This document shows, piece after piece, positions 37,399 through 49,327 of a stretch of 64,000 nucleotides of DNA (its first letter is position 1; the number at the start of each line of letters is the position of its first letter). Source of the DNA: Castanea sativa (lineage: Eukaryota; Streptophyta; Magnoliopsida; Fagales; Fagaceae); assembly GCF_040712315.1 (NCBI RefSeq), contig NC_134015.1, positions 11,428,945-11,492,944 of the forward strand, in the 5' to 3' direction. The notes beneath the pieces were generated by a model that did no database searches, was not told the origin of the DNA, and was given only the letters and a program-made list of their open reading frames with translations. The translations under genes and the position numbers were made by a program.

Positions 37399-40300
37399 GT
37401 GGGTCATACTACCGAGAACTGTCAGACCCTCTGGAACCATTTAGAGCAGCTTGTCAGCGAAGGAAAATTAAAACAGCACCTGTACCAACCTAGCGGACAG
37501 GGTAGTCAGTCTGGCTCGAATAATCAGAGGAATAATTCATCTCGGCCTCCCTTGGGAACGAATAACGTTATCTTCGCTGCGCCTGGCAGGACTGGCTCAT
37601 GTCCCACCAGGGTGATGGCAGTTTCGCACTCTCAAGCCGAAGAGGGGGGCTCCAAGCCGAAGAGATTGAAGCTGAATGTGCCCGTTTTGGGATTTTCAGA
37701 GGAAGATAAGGTTGGGACCATCCAACCCCATGACGATGCCCTGGTGGTCACTCTGAGGATAGGGAATTATGATGTGAAAATGGTAATGATTGATCAAGGC
37801 AGCGGCGCGGATATCATGTATCTTGACTTATTTAAGGGGCTGAAGTTGAAATTGGAGGACCTCACCCCTTACGACTCGCCGTTAATAAGTTTTGAAGGGA
37901 AGACCGTTATACCAAAGAGACAGCTTTGGTTGCCCGTGCAATCTGGCTCGGAGACAGTTGAGGTGGATTTTATTGTGGTCGATGCATATTTCCCATACAC
38001 AGCTATCCTTTCCTGGCCCTGGCTGCACGCTCTGGGGGCTGTCTCCTCAACCTTGCATGTTAAGGTTAAGTTCCCTTCGGGGGAGTGCATTGAAGAGATT
38101 CTCGGCAGCCAATTGGTGGCCAGACAATGCATATTGGCCGCAGTGCTGCATCAGACCGAAGCACAGTCCTCGACCTCGGCTGTGAAAGACTTATAGCAAT
38201 TAACTACTCTGGATGCACCCGAAGTGGTGACAGCAGAGGAGGCCATATGCGAAGACCTGGAGAAGTTCCTGATATCGGATGACCCTGAAAGGTTCTTCTA
38301 GGTTGGGATACGTTTACCACACCAAAAGAAGGTGGAATTGGTGGAGTTTCTAAAGAACAACATCGATGTTTTTGCCTGGGACCCCTACGAGGCTCCGGGG
38401 GTTGACCCAAGTTTCATTTGTCATCATTTGAACGTCAATCCTGCTATTCCTCCTAGAAGGCAGCCCCCTCGGCGTTCCTCCAAGGAGCACTCCAAAGCCG
38501 TCAAAAAAGAGGTGCTCAAGCTCAAAAGGGCTGGGGCTATTAAGGAAGTTTTCTATCTGGAGTGGTTGGCACACACGGTTGTAGTCACAAAGAAAAATGG
38601 AAAATGGCGGGTATGTGTGGACTTCACAGACTTAAACAAAGCCTACCCAAAGGACTCGTTCCCGATGCTGTGCATTGACCAGCTAGTGGACGCCACCGTC
38701 GGACATCCTCAGATGAGTTTTTTGGATGCCTTCCAAGGTTATCACCAAATTCCACTGGCGGCAGAAGATCAGGAGAAAACTGCCTTTATTACTCCAACAG
38801 GGAATTATCACTATAAAGTGATGCCGTTCGGATTGAAGAATGCTGGGGCTACTTACCAAAAGATGATGACCAGAATGTTCGAATTGCAGCTTGGAAAGAC
38901 CATTGAGATATACGTGGATGACATGGTAGTGAAGAGTAAGGCGATATTTGCACATGTGAAAGATTTGGGCGACACTTTTCAGGTACTTAGAAAGTACAAG
39001 TTGCGTCTTAATGCCTCGAAGTGTTCTTTTGGTGTGGGTTCTGGGAAGTTCTTGGGTTATATGGTTACTCATAGAGGGATAGAGGTGAATCCGGCATAAG
39101 TCAGAGCTATTCAAACCTTACAGCCACCTCGGAATCCAAAGGAAGTTCAGAATTTGACCGGAATGATCGCTGCTCTCAGCAGGTTCATCTCTCGGTCAAC
39201 TGACCGATGCAGGCCTTTCTTCCAACTATTGAATAAGTGGAAGGGGTTCCAATGGTTCGAGGAGTGCGTTGTAGCCTTCCAACAACTTAAGGAATATCTT
39301 TCCCGACCACCCATTATGTCTCGGCCTGAGGTAGATGAGGTCCTGTTTGTGTATCTGGCAGTGGCCGTCCATGCGGTCAGCCTGGTCCTCATAAGGGACG
39401 ACGGTGGAGTGTAAAGACCGGTCTACTACGTCAGTAAAACTCTGAATGACGCCGAGGTGCGTTACCTACTTTTGGAGAAAGCACTTTTAGCCGTAGTTCA
39501 TGCCGCGCAGAGGCTTCCTCATTATTTCCAGTCCCACACTGTTGTAGTTTTGACCCAATTGCCTCTCAAGTCAGTGTTGCGCAGCGCTGACTACTCGGGA
39601 AGGGTGGCTAAATGGGGAACTATTTTAGGCACTTTTGATATCAAATACATGCCGCGCACCTCGATAAAGGGCCAGGTTATTGCAGATTTGATGGCGGAGT
39701 TCGCAGAACCATTGTTGGAGGAAACCGTGAAGGAATCACACATGGATGGAAAATTAGTTGGCGTGATCACAGGCATAGGACCTCCCACTTGGCAAGTGTC
39801 CGTTGATGGGGCAGTTAACTAGAGAGGATCTGGCATCGGACTCGTCCAGGTATCCCCCGAGGGAATTGTCTTTGAAAAATCTCTGAGGTTGGCGTTCTCG
39901 ACTACTAATAATGAGGCCGAGTACGAAGCAGTCTTGGTCGGTATGAATATGGTGCATAGGATGGGCGGAAAGGGAGTTCACATACTCTCGGATTCTCAGT
40001 TAGTGGTCGGCCAGGTGACGGGGACCATGGAGGCTAGGGACCCAAGAATGCAAGAATACCTGACCCAGGTCAAACATTTACAATCTAAATTCGATTCCTT
40101 TACCCTGTCTCACATTTCTAGAAGTGGAAATACACATGCAGACTCTTTGGCTACCTTAGCGACATCCTCGGCTCAGAGTTTACCTAGGATTATCCTTGTC
40201 GAAGATTTGCTAGAGCCAGCTCTTACCACTATTAGTGCAGCCCGGATACACTTAATAAGGCCTGGACCTAGTTGGATCAATCCTATGATATCTTTTCTGA

Positions 40301-41511
40301 AAAACGACATTCTTTCCGAGGACAAGTCTGAAGCAGACAAGATCCGTCGAAAGGCACCGCGTTTCTGGTTGTCCGAGGATCAGAAATTGTACAAGCGATC
40401 CTTCTCCGGACCATATTTGTTATGCGTGCACCCCAAGTCAACGGAGGCGCTTTTGGAAGAACTGCATGAGGGAATTTGTGGGAGCCATACTGGGGGAAGG
40501 TCCCTAGCTCATAGGGCCCTGACTCAAGGATATTGGTAGCCCAATATGCAGAGGGAAGCCCAGGACTATGCAAGAAAGTGTGACCAATGCCAGAGGTTCG
40601 CTCCTAACATTCATCAGCCTGGAGGAGTCCTTAATCCTCTCTCCAGTCCTTGGCATTTCGCTCAATGGGGATTGGAAATAGTAGGGCCATTTCCGAAGGC
40701 TATAGGAAACAAAAGGTGGCTACTTGTGGGGACCGACTACTTCACTAAATGGGTAGAGGCTGAGCCCTTAGCAAATATTAGGGATGTCGATTCCAAGAAG
40801 TTTATCTAGAAGAACATCATCACTAGATTTGGGGTACCACACACACTCATTTCAGACAATGGCGTTCAATTTAATAGTAGAGCTTTTAGGAAATATTGTG
40901 GTGACATGGGCATCATAAATAGATACTCCACTTCAGCTTATCCTCAGGGAAATGGGCAAGCCGAGGCCGTTAACAAAGTCATAGTTAGCGGACTCAAGAA
41001 AAGGCTGGATGATGCGAAGGGCAGATGGGTAGAAGAACTACCACATGTTCTATGGACGTATCGAACTACGCCGCGTAGATCCACAGGAGAAATGCCATTC
41101 TTTATGACTTATGGGGCCGAGGCAGTGATACCTTTAGAATCTGGTTTCCCCACACTAAGGACAAGTTCATTTAGTCCAGAAAACAACAATGGCCTCCTAG
41201 AGAAAGGCCTGGATTTAGTTGAGGAACGGCGAGAGACAGCTATGGTCCAAATGGCTTATTATCAGCAGAAGCTTAAATGAGGGTATGATGCCCATGTGAA
41301 GCTAAAGTCACTTGCGCTTGGGGATCTGGTGCTGAGAAAAGTTGTGGGTACTACTAGAAACCCAGCTTGGGGTAAACTAGGACCGAACTAGGAAGGACCA
41401 TATCGGATTATTTCTGTAGCAGGCATAGGGTCATATCGGCTAGCCGATCTAGATGAAAAAGTTGTACAACGCCCGTGGAATGTAAACAACCTACAAAGGT
41501 ATTATTATTAA
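37399..41511 (+). pseudogene. pol polyprotein (PR-RT-RH-aRH-INT), one frame with nine stops
   Basis: One frame runs 4.1 kb without an indel. In order: a zinc-knuckle-like HTTENC (37402 on); protease with VMIDQGSGADIMY (about 37785); reverse transcriptase with [21 protein letters not shown], and IYVDDMV (about 38908); RNase H (39154-39760); a second RNase H with VSVDGA, NNEAEYEAVL and ILSDSQLVV (39795-40160); integrase with HHCC region (GICGSHTGG, CDQCQRF) and catalytic Asp in VGTDYFTKW, Asp in LISDNGVQF, Glu in GQAEAVNK (40460-41280). Stops at 38194, 38299, 39097, 39412, 39820, 40537, 40807, 41278 and 41389 are TAG, TAA or TGA at positions where relatives have Gln, Trp or Arg. It is inactive. 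Confidence 0.93.
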
Positions 41512-41580
41512 TGTAAGGTACTTTTGTCATTCGTGGTCTAAATTATGAATGTTTACGGGCTTATAAATTACAACTCTCAA

Positions 41581-42180
41581 AATATCAAACAGAAACTTGG
41601 TAATGCATGGTCCTCGGACCACATACCTTGTGGAAATTGATATGTTCTAAAATATCAAACAGAAACTTGATAATGCATGGTCCTCGGACCACATACCTTG
41701 TGGAAATTGATATGTTCTAAAATATCAAACAGAAACTTGGTAATGCATGGTCCTCGGACCACATACCTTGTGGAAATTGATATGTTCTAAAATATCAAAC
41801 AGAAACTTGGTAATGCATGGTCCTCGGACCACATACCTTGTGGAAATTGATATGTTCTAAAATATCAAACAGAAACTTGGTAATGTATGGTCCTCGGACC
41901 ACATACCTTGTGGAAATTGATATATTCTAAAATATCAAACAGAAACTTGGTAATGCATGGTCCTCGGACCGCATACCTTGTGGAAATTGATATGTTCTAA
42001 AATATCAAACAGAAACTTGGTAATGGATGGTCCTCGGACCACTTACCTTGTGGAAATTGATATATTCCTAAATATCAAACAGAAACTTGGTAATGGATGG
42101 TCTTCGGACCACATACCTTGTGGAAATTGATATGTTCCTAAGTGTCATACAAAAACTTGGTTATGTCTGGTCCTCGGAAA
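41581..42180. repeat. 70-bp minisatellite in the gypsy element
   Basis: About 8.5 copies of a 70-bp unit starting at 41581, 41651, 41721, 41791, 41861, 41931, 42001 and 42071, with a degraded last copy. Each unit contains TGGTCCTCGGACCACA, a near-perfect palindrome. It lies between the end of pol and the 3' end of the opposing gene. Copy-to-copy variation is only a few bases. Confidence 0.97.
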
Positions 42181-42712
42181 CGAAATCATGGTTAAATAGA
42201 ATTTTAAGTTATACATTTTTAAGTATCAAAAAGAGAGCTGGGAATGCAGGGTCCTTAGACCCCACACTTTACTAAAATTAATGTTTCAGGTTACAAATTC
42301 TAAGTATCACACTGTTTTGCAAGGTGAGGCAATACTTATCATCTAAACCCAGTTTGTTTTGGTCAGGTTCTCGAACACTTTATTTCACAGATGTTATCAA
42401 AAAGTGAAGTTAGCTTGTTAGGCGTTCGTTATTGTGTTATGCTAGCTACACTCCTAAGATGTAAATTGCGAGGTACAAGGCAAGTATGTGTACTGCTGTT
42501 TAAAGTTGTAATTGATCAGCCATTGAAAGTGGAGTTAGTTGTTCCATTCATTCTTTTGCTGTGTGCTAAGGAGAACTCTAAGGGTAAACACAAAGATAAA
42601 ATAAATAGAAGACAGATGAAGATCAAACCAAACTGACTTTCATTAATTGTTTTGATATACATTACATGGAAAATCTCAATTACAAAGAAAAAAAGAAGCC
42701 CTAGGTTCGGCC

Positions 42713-45273
42713 CTAAGCTTTTGGAGGGGGATTTAGTTGTGAAGTGCTGGTATCCTCAGTATTTTTTAACTCCAACTCAAAGGAAGACAGGACTTGTTTC
42801 CCTTTGTCTGCAGTAGTTGACGGAGGAACTATGGGCTCGGCACTTCGGCTTAGGTCCTTCTCAGTGCCTCCATCCACTTCCTTCTCTTTATGGGAACCTA
42901 TAGGTTCTGTAGGATCCGGAATGGGCTCTGGGATCGTAGGAGGGAGAGCAGAAAGGGCTGTCTCAAGGGCAGGTACGACAATAGGAGCCTCTTCTATCTC
43001 CTGTATGTCAAGGGGAAGCCAAACGTTCTCGGGCTTCCTCAGCTCGGAAGCCGAAGGAACCCCTGCTACGTTTAGGGCTTCGCCCCAAACCTGCTGACAG
43101 TATTCTCGGCACAAGGCTACAAATGCCTCTGTCAGCTGGTCTTCTGTCGCCGTCACCCCTTCCTTATATCCAGCCTTCTTCACGTCCTCCAGCGAATCCT
43201 TGAAGGGGCGAGCTTCCTCCTTCATCTTCGCAAGCTCCTTCGCCAAGTTAGAGCGTGCTTTCTGAGTTTTGGAGAGCTTTTCATCCTTTTGATGAAGAAG
43301 CTTGCGCTGCCCCTCTACTTGAGTTCTCATGGTTCTCAGGCTGGGCTCGGCACCGTCTCTTTCTCTTTTTAGATTGGCCATCTGAGAGGAGAGTTTCTCG
43401 TTTTCTGCGAGGGCCTGGCCTAGGGACTTCTCAGTCTCCATTCGGATCTCCTGCTCCATTCTAGCCTTCTTCCGAGAATCCTCCACGAACTTCTCGGCAG
43501 CAAAGACCCCTTGAACGGCCTGTGACAAAGTATCAGAGTGTTAGACATAGGAAGACATTCACTAATAGTCAGATATCAAGAAAAATAAAATGTACATAAG
43601 GAGTGAAACTTACCAGGGCTAATTCCCATTTCAAAGAAAGGAATAGCTGGGGCTGGCTCATTTTTTCCAAGGCTTCCATATCCTTGGGCAGTAGAAAGGG
43701 ACGTTCCAACACATCGGCCAGGTGGTGGGCGTGGCCTTGTTTGAGTGCCCTAATGCTGGACTGGCAAGAGATTGATGCTCCGTCCAGTCTTAACTCGGGA
43801 GACCAGGTATCCGGTGCTCGGCGCACTTCGGCCAAGTCCCTAATCTCCCCGCTTTCAACTGAACAAGCACATCCCTTGCCTTTGTCTAGTTTCTGCTGCT
43901 AAACTTGCTGTGGCTGTTGTTTTAGTTTCTTCTGTTTTTCGCCACCAGCCTCCTCCGCCTCCCCCTTTCTTTTCTTCTTGGGCTCCTCAACCGGAGGCTT
44001 AGGATCGGCTGGAGGAGGGGGTGGTGGCAAGGACGGAGGAACTTGAGACCCTCTCGCTCCTTTGTTGGCGACTCTCTCGCCTCTCTTGGTCAGAAGGCCT
44101 TTGAGAACGTCCATTTCTTCCTCTTCGGAATTGTCGTCAGGACGTGCAACTATTAAACCTGCAATTTCGGAGGCCTCGGTGGGCTCGTCTTCCTCGTCAG
44201 TGAGTACGACAAACTGGTTTCCTCGGGGTCTTTCGACGTCCTCGAGCTGAAATTGGTCTATCTCCTCGTCCAACGAGTTCGACGAGGATACTTGCTCCTC
44301 CGGGGGGAGGGTTGTCCGAGAGTGCGCTGAGAGAGGTATCGCCGCAATGGGTCGCGTGTATAGGATGGTGTCGGGCTCGTCAGGAATGTCGTGGTCGGCG
44401 AGAAAGTGCGGCCTAGCTACATTTATTCTCCGGCGTCGCCTGTCCCCTGCAATAATCGCGTTCTCTATCTCTTGGAAATCCGAGGATATGGGGTCGTATC
44501 CTAGTATTAAGTGAGCCGCTCTTACTTGCAAGTCTTCGCTCACGAAGACTTTTGAACGAAGGACGCGGTTTAAGTCGGCGACGTTATAGTGGCTCAAGCG
44601 TGGGCGTACGAGCTGTTTATCTGCGAAAAGCAACACCCGAGGAGACAAATATGGTTAGACTTGTGATAAGCGCCAAAAATCATAAATAACAGCGTGCAAA
44701 AAGGGATAAAATATTTGAAGGGGTTGAGATTGAGTCATGAGGAAGGGAAATTAACTCCTGAGGAGTCACACCTGGATCTCCCCATACGACTGGGCAGTGA
44801 GGGCCGTCGTGCCAATTGCCTGAGGCGATGAGGTAGTCGTCCTTCATGCCTTTATTAGACTTGGGCAGACAAGAAATTAACCTAACTACACTGGACCGAG
44901 ATTTAATGTAATAACCTACTTTTGTAAGTTTGTGGCATTCGTACATAAAAGCAACATTGTGTCATGTGAGGTTCAAGCCCATCTGCTCATTTAGAGCGTC
45001 GACACTTCCTAAGACTCTAAATACATTGGGTGCGCATTGGTCTGGGCATAATCTATGGCTGCGAAGGTATTCCCTAGTTACACTCCTCATAGGGAGGGTC
45101 ATCCCACCTTCTATGAAGGCAATCATAGGGATAATAACCTCTCCCGTCTTCCTAGAACCACCTACGGCTTCCGCCGGACAGTATTTTAAGCCTACGTCAC
45201 TAGGAATCTGGTATTTGGTCCTAAAACCTTCCATCCCAGCGGCGGTGTCTACCAAGCATTTAAATCTACCCAT
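42713..45273 (-). pseudogene. Antisense gene of the Tat element, three exons
   Basis: Runs opposite to gag-pol. Exons 44772-45273, 43614-44620 and 43519-42713, with GT-AG borders, join in frame to 771 codons. The first part (MGRFKCLVDTAAG..., EVIIPMIAFIEGG, YECHKLTKVGYY, GNWHDGPHCPV) resembles plant transposon/retrotransposon-associated proteins of unknown function. The second is Pro/Glu/Lys-rich and low complexity. The third is a Lys/Glu coiled coil (residues about 510-620). Two stops interrupt it: TGA at 44962-44964 (likely Trp) and TAG at 43899-43901 (likely Gln). Antisense genes at this site are known in Tat elements (for example gene23 of maize Grande). The function is unknown. Confidence 0.75.
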
Positions 45274-45772
45274 TTAGGAGGAAAGAAAAAGCAAGTTTTG
45301 AGAGGGAAAGCAGTTAAGAAAGGAGCCGAGGACGGAATCCGAGAAGGGAGGAGCAAAGAAAGCAAAAACTTACGGGGTTTGGTTATGCAAGTCTTCACGA
45401 GTTTCTGGAGAGAAAAGATGATGACTGATGTTTTGATGTGATTGAATTCTGGAGAAATGAATGAAGGCGCAGATTTCCAAGCGTTTTGACGTGCGAGAGG
45501 CGGCCTCGAAATTGGATTTGTCCCGCTCAAATTTTCGGGGGGTGACCTGCACCGTTAGATGTTCATCTCACCGTTGAACGTGGGAACAGGGTGTAACTTG
45601 CGGTCATAAATGCGCGCATTCCGGGATTCGAAGCGCCAGGCGACGTTTTATGGGAAACGGAAATACCCCCACACGCGTGGCAATGTACAAATGTGCAAGA
45701 GGTATTCTGGTCGGATCTAAACTCTATTTCTCTCCTCGGATGGACGGGAAAAATAAAGTTTTGAGGGGCTAT

Positions 45773-46535
45773 TGTGGGAGGTAGAAGTTCTCGAATAAAC
45801 ATCTGGGCTCGGGGCTTTTTTGATGGATACCAGTTTGTTTTTTGATTAAGGCCTCCAGGCCCACAAGTTAGTCTACGTTGTAATGGTCCAAGGATATGTC
45901 CGAGGAGTACTGTCTTCTCGGACAAGCCCAGCAATGACCCTGGGACTAGCTAAGAAGATTAAAGGCAGAACTCTAGGAAAACCAAAGGGTAAGAGGGTGA
46001 TCTAAACACCCTCTAGATGCAAAGGTGTAACAGAAATATCTGGGGAAAAAGGCTGCTACCTCCGCATTAAAGACTCTGCATCTACCTCCCTGGCCGCATT
46101 AATGGAGAAATGACCCCTGAATAGTAGAAGTCATCCTTCTTGCTATCATTGGAAGACTTTTAGAGGGTGGTGGATGGGACATGTGGCTAATAGGGTAATT
46201 TGCGTTACACGTGGATAAAGAGGGAAGAAGAAGAAGTATTTAAGGAGGGAAGAGAGTAAATAAGAGGGGGAGGTAGCTATACAAAGACAAAGAACTATAA
46301 TCTTTGAAAGAAAAAGAGAAATAGTACATAAATTGTCCTCGGCTTACGTCCGAGGAGGTTCATTTGCCTTATTCGTCCATTGTTTGCAAATACTATAACA
46401 TTCTAGCCTGTTCATCAAGCTTCGAACACCACTAAACTAGATTATGAGCCCACACTCTACAAATTTCATTGTTTAAGGCTCATTGGGCCTGAGCCCACGT
46501 GTGTTTTTGGGTCCAGGCGCAATTGTGCACTTATA
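45773..46535 (+). repeat. 3' LTR of the gypsy element
   Basis: Aligns over its full length with the 5' LTR, with about 30 substitutions and small indels. It is preceded by a short purine tract (TTGAGGGGCTAT) that would prime plus-strand synthesis. The right end has decayed from CTTCCA to CTTATA. Confidence 0.92.
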
Positions 46536-46756
46536 GTAGACTCTAGAATAAAATTCAAAATTGGTCTAATTTCTCATAGAATTTAAGGGGGTGTTCATGT
46601 CATTCCATAATCCATGACATTTAAGTCATGCATCATTTGTGTGTGAGAATGCCATGCATGCTCAGGGTTTTGTGTTCATTGACATGGCATGTAGTTTATT
46701 TGCTCTTTTGTTTGATGTGCCAGTTGATCTTCACTTCCTCTTATGCAAATTTATTA

Positions 46757-47154
46757 GAACAAAGTTTAGCTCCAAAATTGGTTGTAATTTAAAGCTACAA
46801 TCTTATTCAATAAAATAAAAATGACTACATATTTTGAAAATTTAACCATTGAATTGCATGTTATTTACGCTCTTAATACACATGTCAAATTTCATGTCAA
46901 TCGGATATTATTTACTATATAATCTATAAGTTTATATTTTATGCATAATTTTAAACTATAAAAACTTACAATTTAAATAATTAATTGATGATATAACTAT
47001 TGATCTTTAATTTTCTAAAAAATTTTCAAGCATGGAGGATATAAGAAGAAGATATAATCCAAGGGTAGATTTGTCAAAATTCACCTCCAATAAAAAAATA
47101 TTAAGTAAAGTTGTAGCTTAAGATTACAACCAATTTCATAACTAAATTTGATCC
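46757..47154. mobile_element. Mutator-type MITE, uninterrupted copy
   Basis: 398 bp with ~40-bp inverted ends (GAACAAAGTTTAGCTCCAAA; complement of the right end GGATCAAATTTAGTTATGAA). Flanked by the 9-bp duplication AATTTATTA (46748-46756, 47155-47163). Same family as the element split by hAT in copy C intron 3. Confidence 0.88.
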
Positions 47155-47929
47155 AATTTATTATTTCTGTCTATTTCTCTAAATTATAAGATAAATGATT
47201 TTTTTTTTAATATTAAAATTCACTTAATTTTATCCCATCCTTCACATTTCTTCTTTCTCTAAGCTAAATCCTCCTTCCCTTAAGGCTTAAGTGCTGGAGA
47301 TCAACATTGTCTTCACTAGCCGCATGACCACTGATCTTGAATAGCACTTTCAGTGCTGTTTTGGGCCCACAAGGTTTACTGGCTGTGATTTGTAATAATC
47401 CGAGTGAATGGTGGTTGGATGGGCTTCTTGATGTTATACGCGTGGGTAAACTAAACCCACCATGCCGCCCGAGGATAAAGGAAAAAATAAATGGTTTTTA
47501 TTTTGATTAGATTTATAATTTATTAAGAACTTATTTACAAACTCACATAATCTAATATTAAGTATAATATATGTTGAGGTACAAATTTTTGGGCCCTAAT
47601 TTCTTTAGCCCACTCACAAAAACACCCACACAAGCCCAAGAGTTATTTTAAAGCCCACATAAATATCTCCCACATATTACTTAAATATTCTTCATGTTAT
47701 TGGGCTCCCACAAATATTTTCTACATATATAAGCCCCACAAATTACTTTGAGCCCTCTCACAAAATTACCCATTATATTCCACATATTACCCAACTTAGG
47801 GTTTTCACAAAATTTCCCATCACATTGCTACCAACATTGGGCCACGAAATTATACTTCCTCCACAAAAAGCCCAAAATTGTTTAACTTGTGGGCAAGACC
47901 CAAAAAAACCCAACAAAACCCTTTACTAA

Positions 47930-48290
47930 GCCCGTTGCTACACGGCACATCTAAGCTTGTTGCTACACGGCACATCTAAGCCCGTTGCTACACGGCACCT
48001 TACTAAGCTCGTTGCTATACGGCACCTTAAAGCCTGTTGCTACACAGCACCTTACAAAGCCCATTACTACACGGCACCTTACTAAGCCCGTTGCTACACG
48101 GCACCTTAAAACCCGTTGCTACATGGCACCTTAAAGCCCGTTGCTACACGGCATCTTACAAAGTTCGTTGCTACACGGCACCTCTAAGCTCGTTGCTACA
48201 CGGCACCTTAAAGCTAGTTGCTACACGGCACCTTACTAAGTCCGTTGCTACACAGCATCTCTAAGTCCGTTGCTACACGACAATATCTTT
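47930..48290 (+). repeat. Minisatellite, GTTGCTACACGGCACCTTA unit
   Basis: About 15 units of 20-26 bp, each with CGTTGCTACACGGCA followed by a variable CCTTACTAAGCC/TCTAAGC linker. The open frame LLHGTLK across it is a repeat artefact. Confidence 0.95.
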
Positions 48291-48299
48291 GCAAAATCT

Positions 48300-49060
48300 C
48301 AAACTATTTTACAAAACTCAAATACTAATTTGGCAACTATTTCCAAAGCCCAAATACTAATTTGGCAAACTATTTATTAAACTATTTTCCAAAGCCCAAA
48401 TATTAATTTGGCAAACTATTTTACGAAGCCCAAATATTAATTTGGCAAACTATTTTGCAAAGCCCAAATACTAATTTGGCAAACTATTTCCAAAGTCCAA
48501 ATACTAATTTGGCAAACTATTTTCCAAAGCCCAAATATTAATTTGGCAAACTATTTCCAAAGTCCAAATACTAATTTGGCAACTATTTCCAAAGCCCAAA
48601 TACTAATTTGGCAAACTATTTACTAAGCCCAAATACTAATTTAGCAAACTATTTACCAAACTATTTTCCAAAGCCCAAATATTAATTTGGCAAACTATTT
48701 TCCAAAGCCCAAATAGTAATTTGACAAACTATTTCCAAAGCCCAAATACCAATTCGGCAACTATTTTCCAAAACCCAAATACTAATTTGGCAAACTATTT
48801 CCAAAGCCCAAATATTAATTTGGCAAACTATTTCCAAAGCCCAAATACCAATTCGGCAACTATTTTCCAAAGCCCAAATACTAATTTGGCAAACTATTTC
48901 CAAAGCCCAAATATTATTTTGGTAACCATTTCATAAAGCCCAACAATATTTTGGCAACTATTTCATAAAGTCCAATAATATTTTGGCACTATTTTTATAA
49001 ACCCCAATATTATTTTGGCAACTATTTCTAAGAGCCCAAATACTATCTTTGGCACATACT
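48300..49060 (+). repeat. Minisatellite, AAGCCCAAATACTAATTTGG unit
   Basis: About 20 units of 30-36 bp containing CCCAAATA(C/T)TAATTTGGCAA and ACTATTTCCAA. Each unit holds CCAAATANTAATTTGG, a palindrome. Confidence 0.95.
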
Positions 49061-49071
49061 TATAGGGTCCG

Positions 49072-49327
49072 TTTGGATAGAACTTATTTTGCTGAAACTG
49101 AAAACTGAAAACTGAAAACACTGTAGCAAAATAATTTTTAAATGTGTGAATAGTGCTGTAGGACCCATTTTTAATGAAAAAGTTGCTGAAAATTGAAATT
49201 TGTAAGACCCGTAAACAGTGCATTTGTGCACTGTTTATTGTTGAAAAGTCAATACATGCGAAAAAAAAAAAAAAAAAAAGCAAAAACGCGGACGTGGACA
49301 CACAAACGCGGATCCAAACGCCCTCAT
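49072..49327. mobile_element. MITE (family member 2) inside the solo LTR
   Basis: From GGGTCCGTTTGGATAGAACT to GCGGATCCAAACGCCC, with an internal CTGAAAACTGAAAA run and a TGCACTGTTTA stretch. Same family as 20327-20523. Confidence 0.8.

Larger units (their letters stand above)
35375..46535 (+). mobile_element. Full-length Ty3/gypsy retrotransposon, Tat lineage
   Basis: Two LTRs (35375-36138, 45773-46535) flanked by the 5-bp duplication GTAGA (35370-35374, 46536-46540). In order: PBS, gag, protease, reverse transcriptase, RNase H, a second RNase H, integrase, a 70-bp minisatellite, and a three-exon gene on the opposite strand. A dual RNase H and extra ORF between pol and the 3' LTR are known of the Tat group (Tat/Retand/Ogre, Grande). 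By eye the LTRs differ at about 30 of ~763 positions (about 4%), so the insertion is not recent. All coding parts carry stops, so it is non-autonomous now. Confidence 0.95.

Noticed and set aside
42744..43902. Plus-strand open frames of 60-117 codons
   Set aside because: They are shadows of the antisense coiled-coil gene, which has long exons and proper splice sites on the minus strand.
48037..48936. Repeat-coded open frames (LLHGTLK, FQSPNTN)
   Set aside because: They arise from minisatellites without start context or homology.
47930..49060. CRISPR-like array
   Set aside because: Directly adjoining variable-length repeats without unique spacers, in a plant genome. These are minisatellites.
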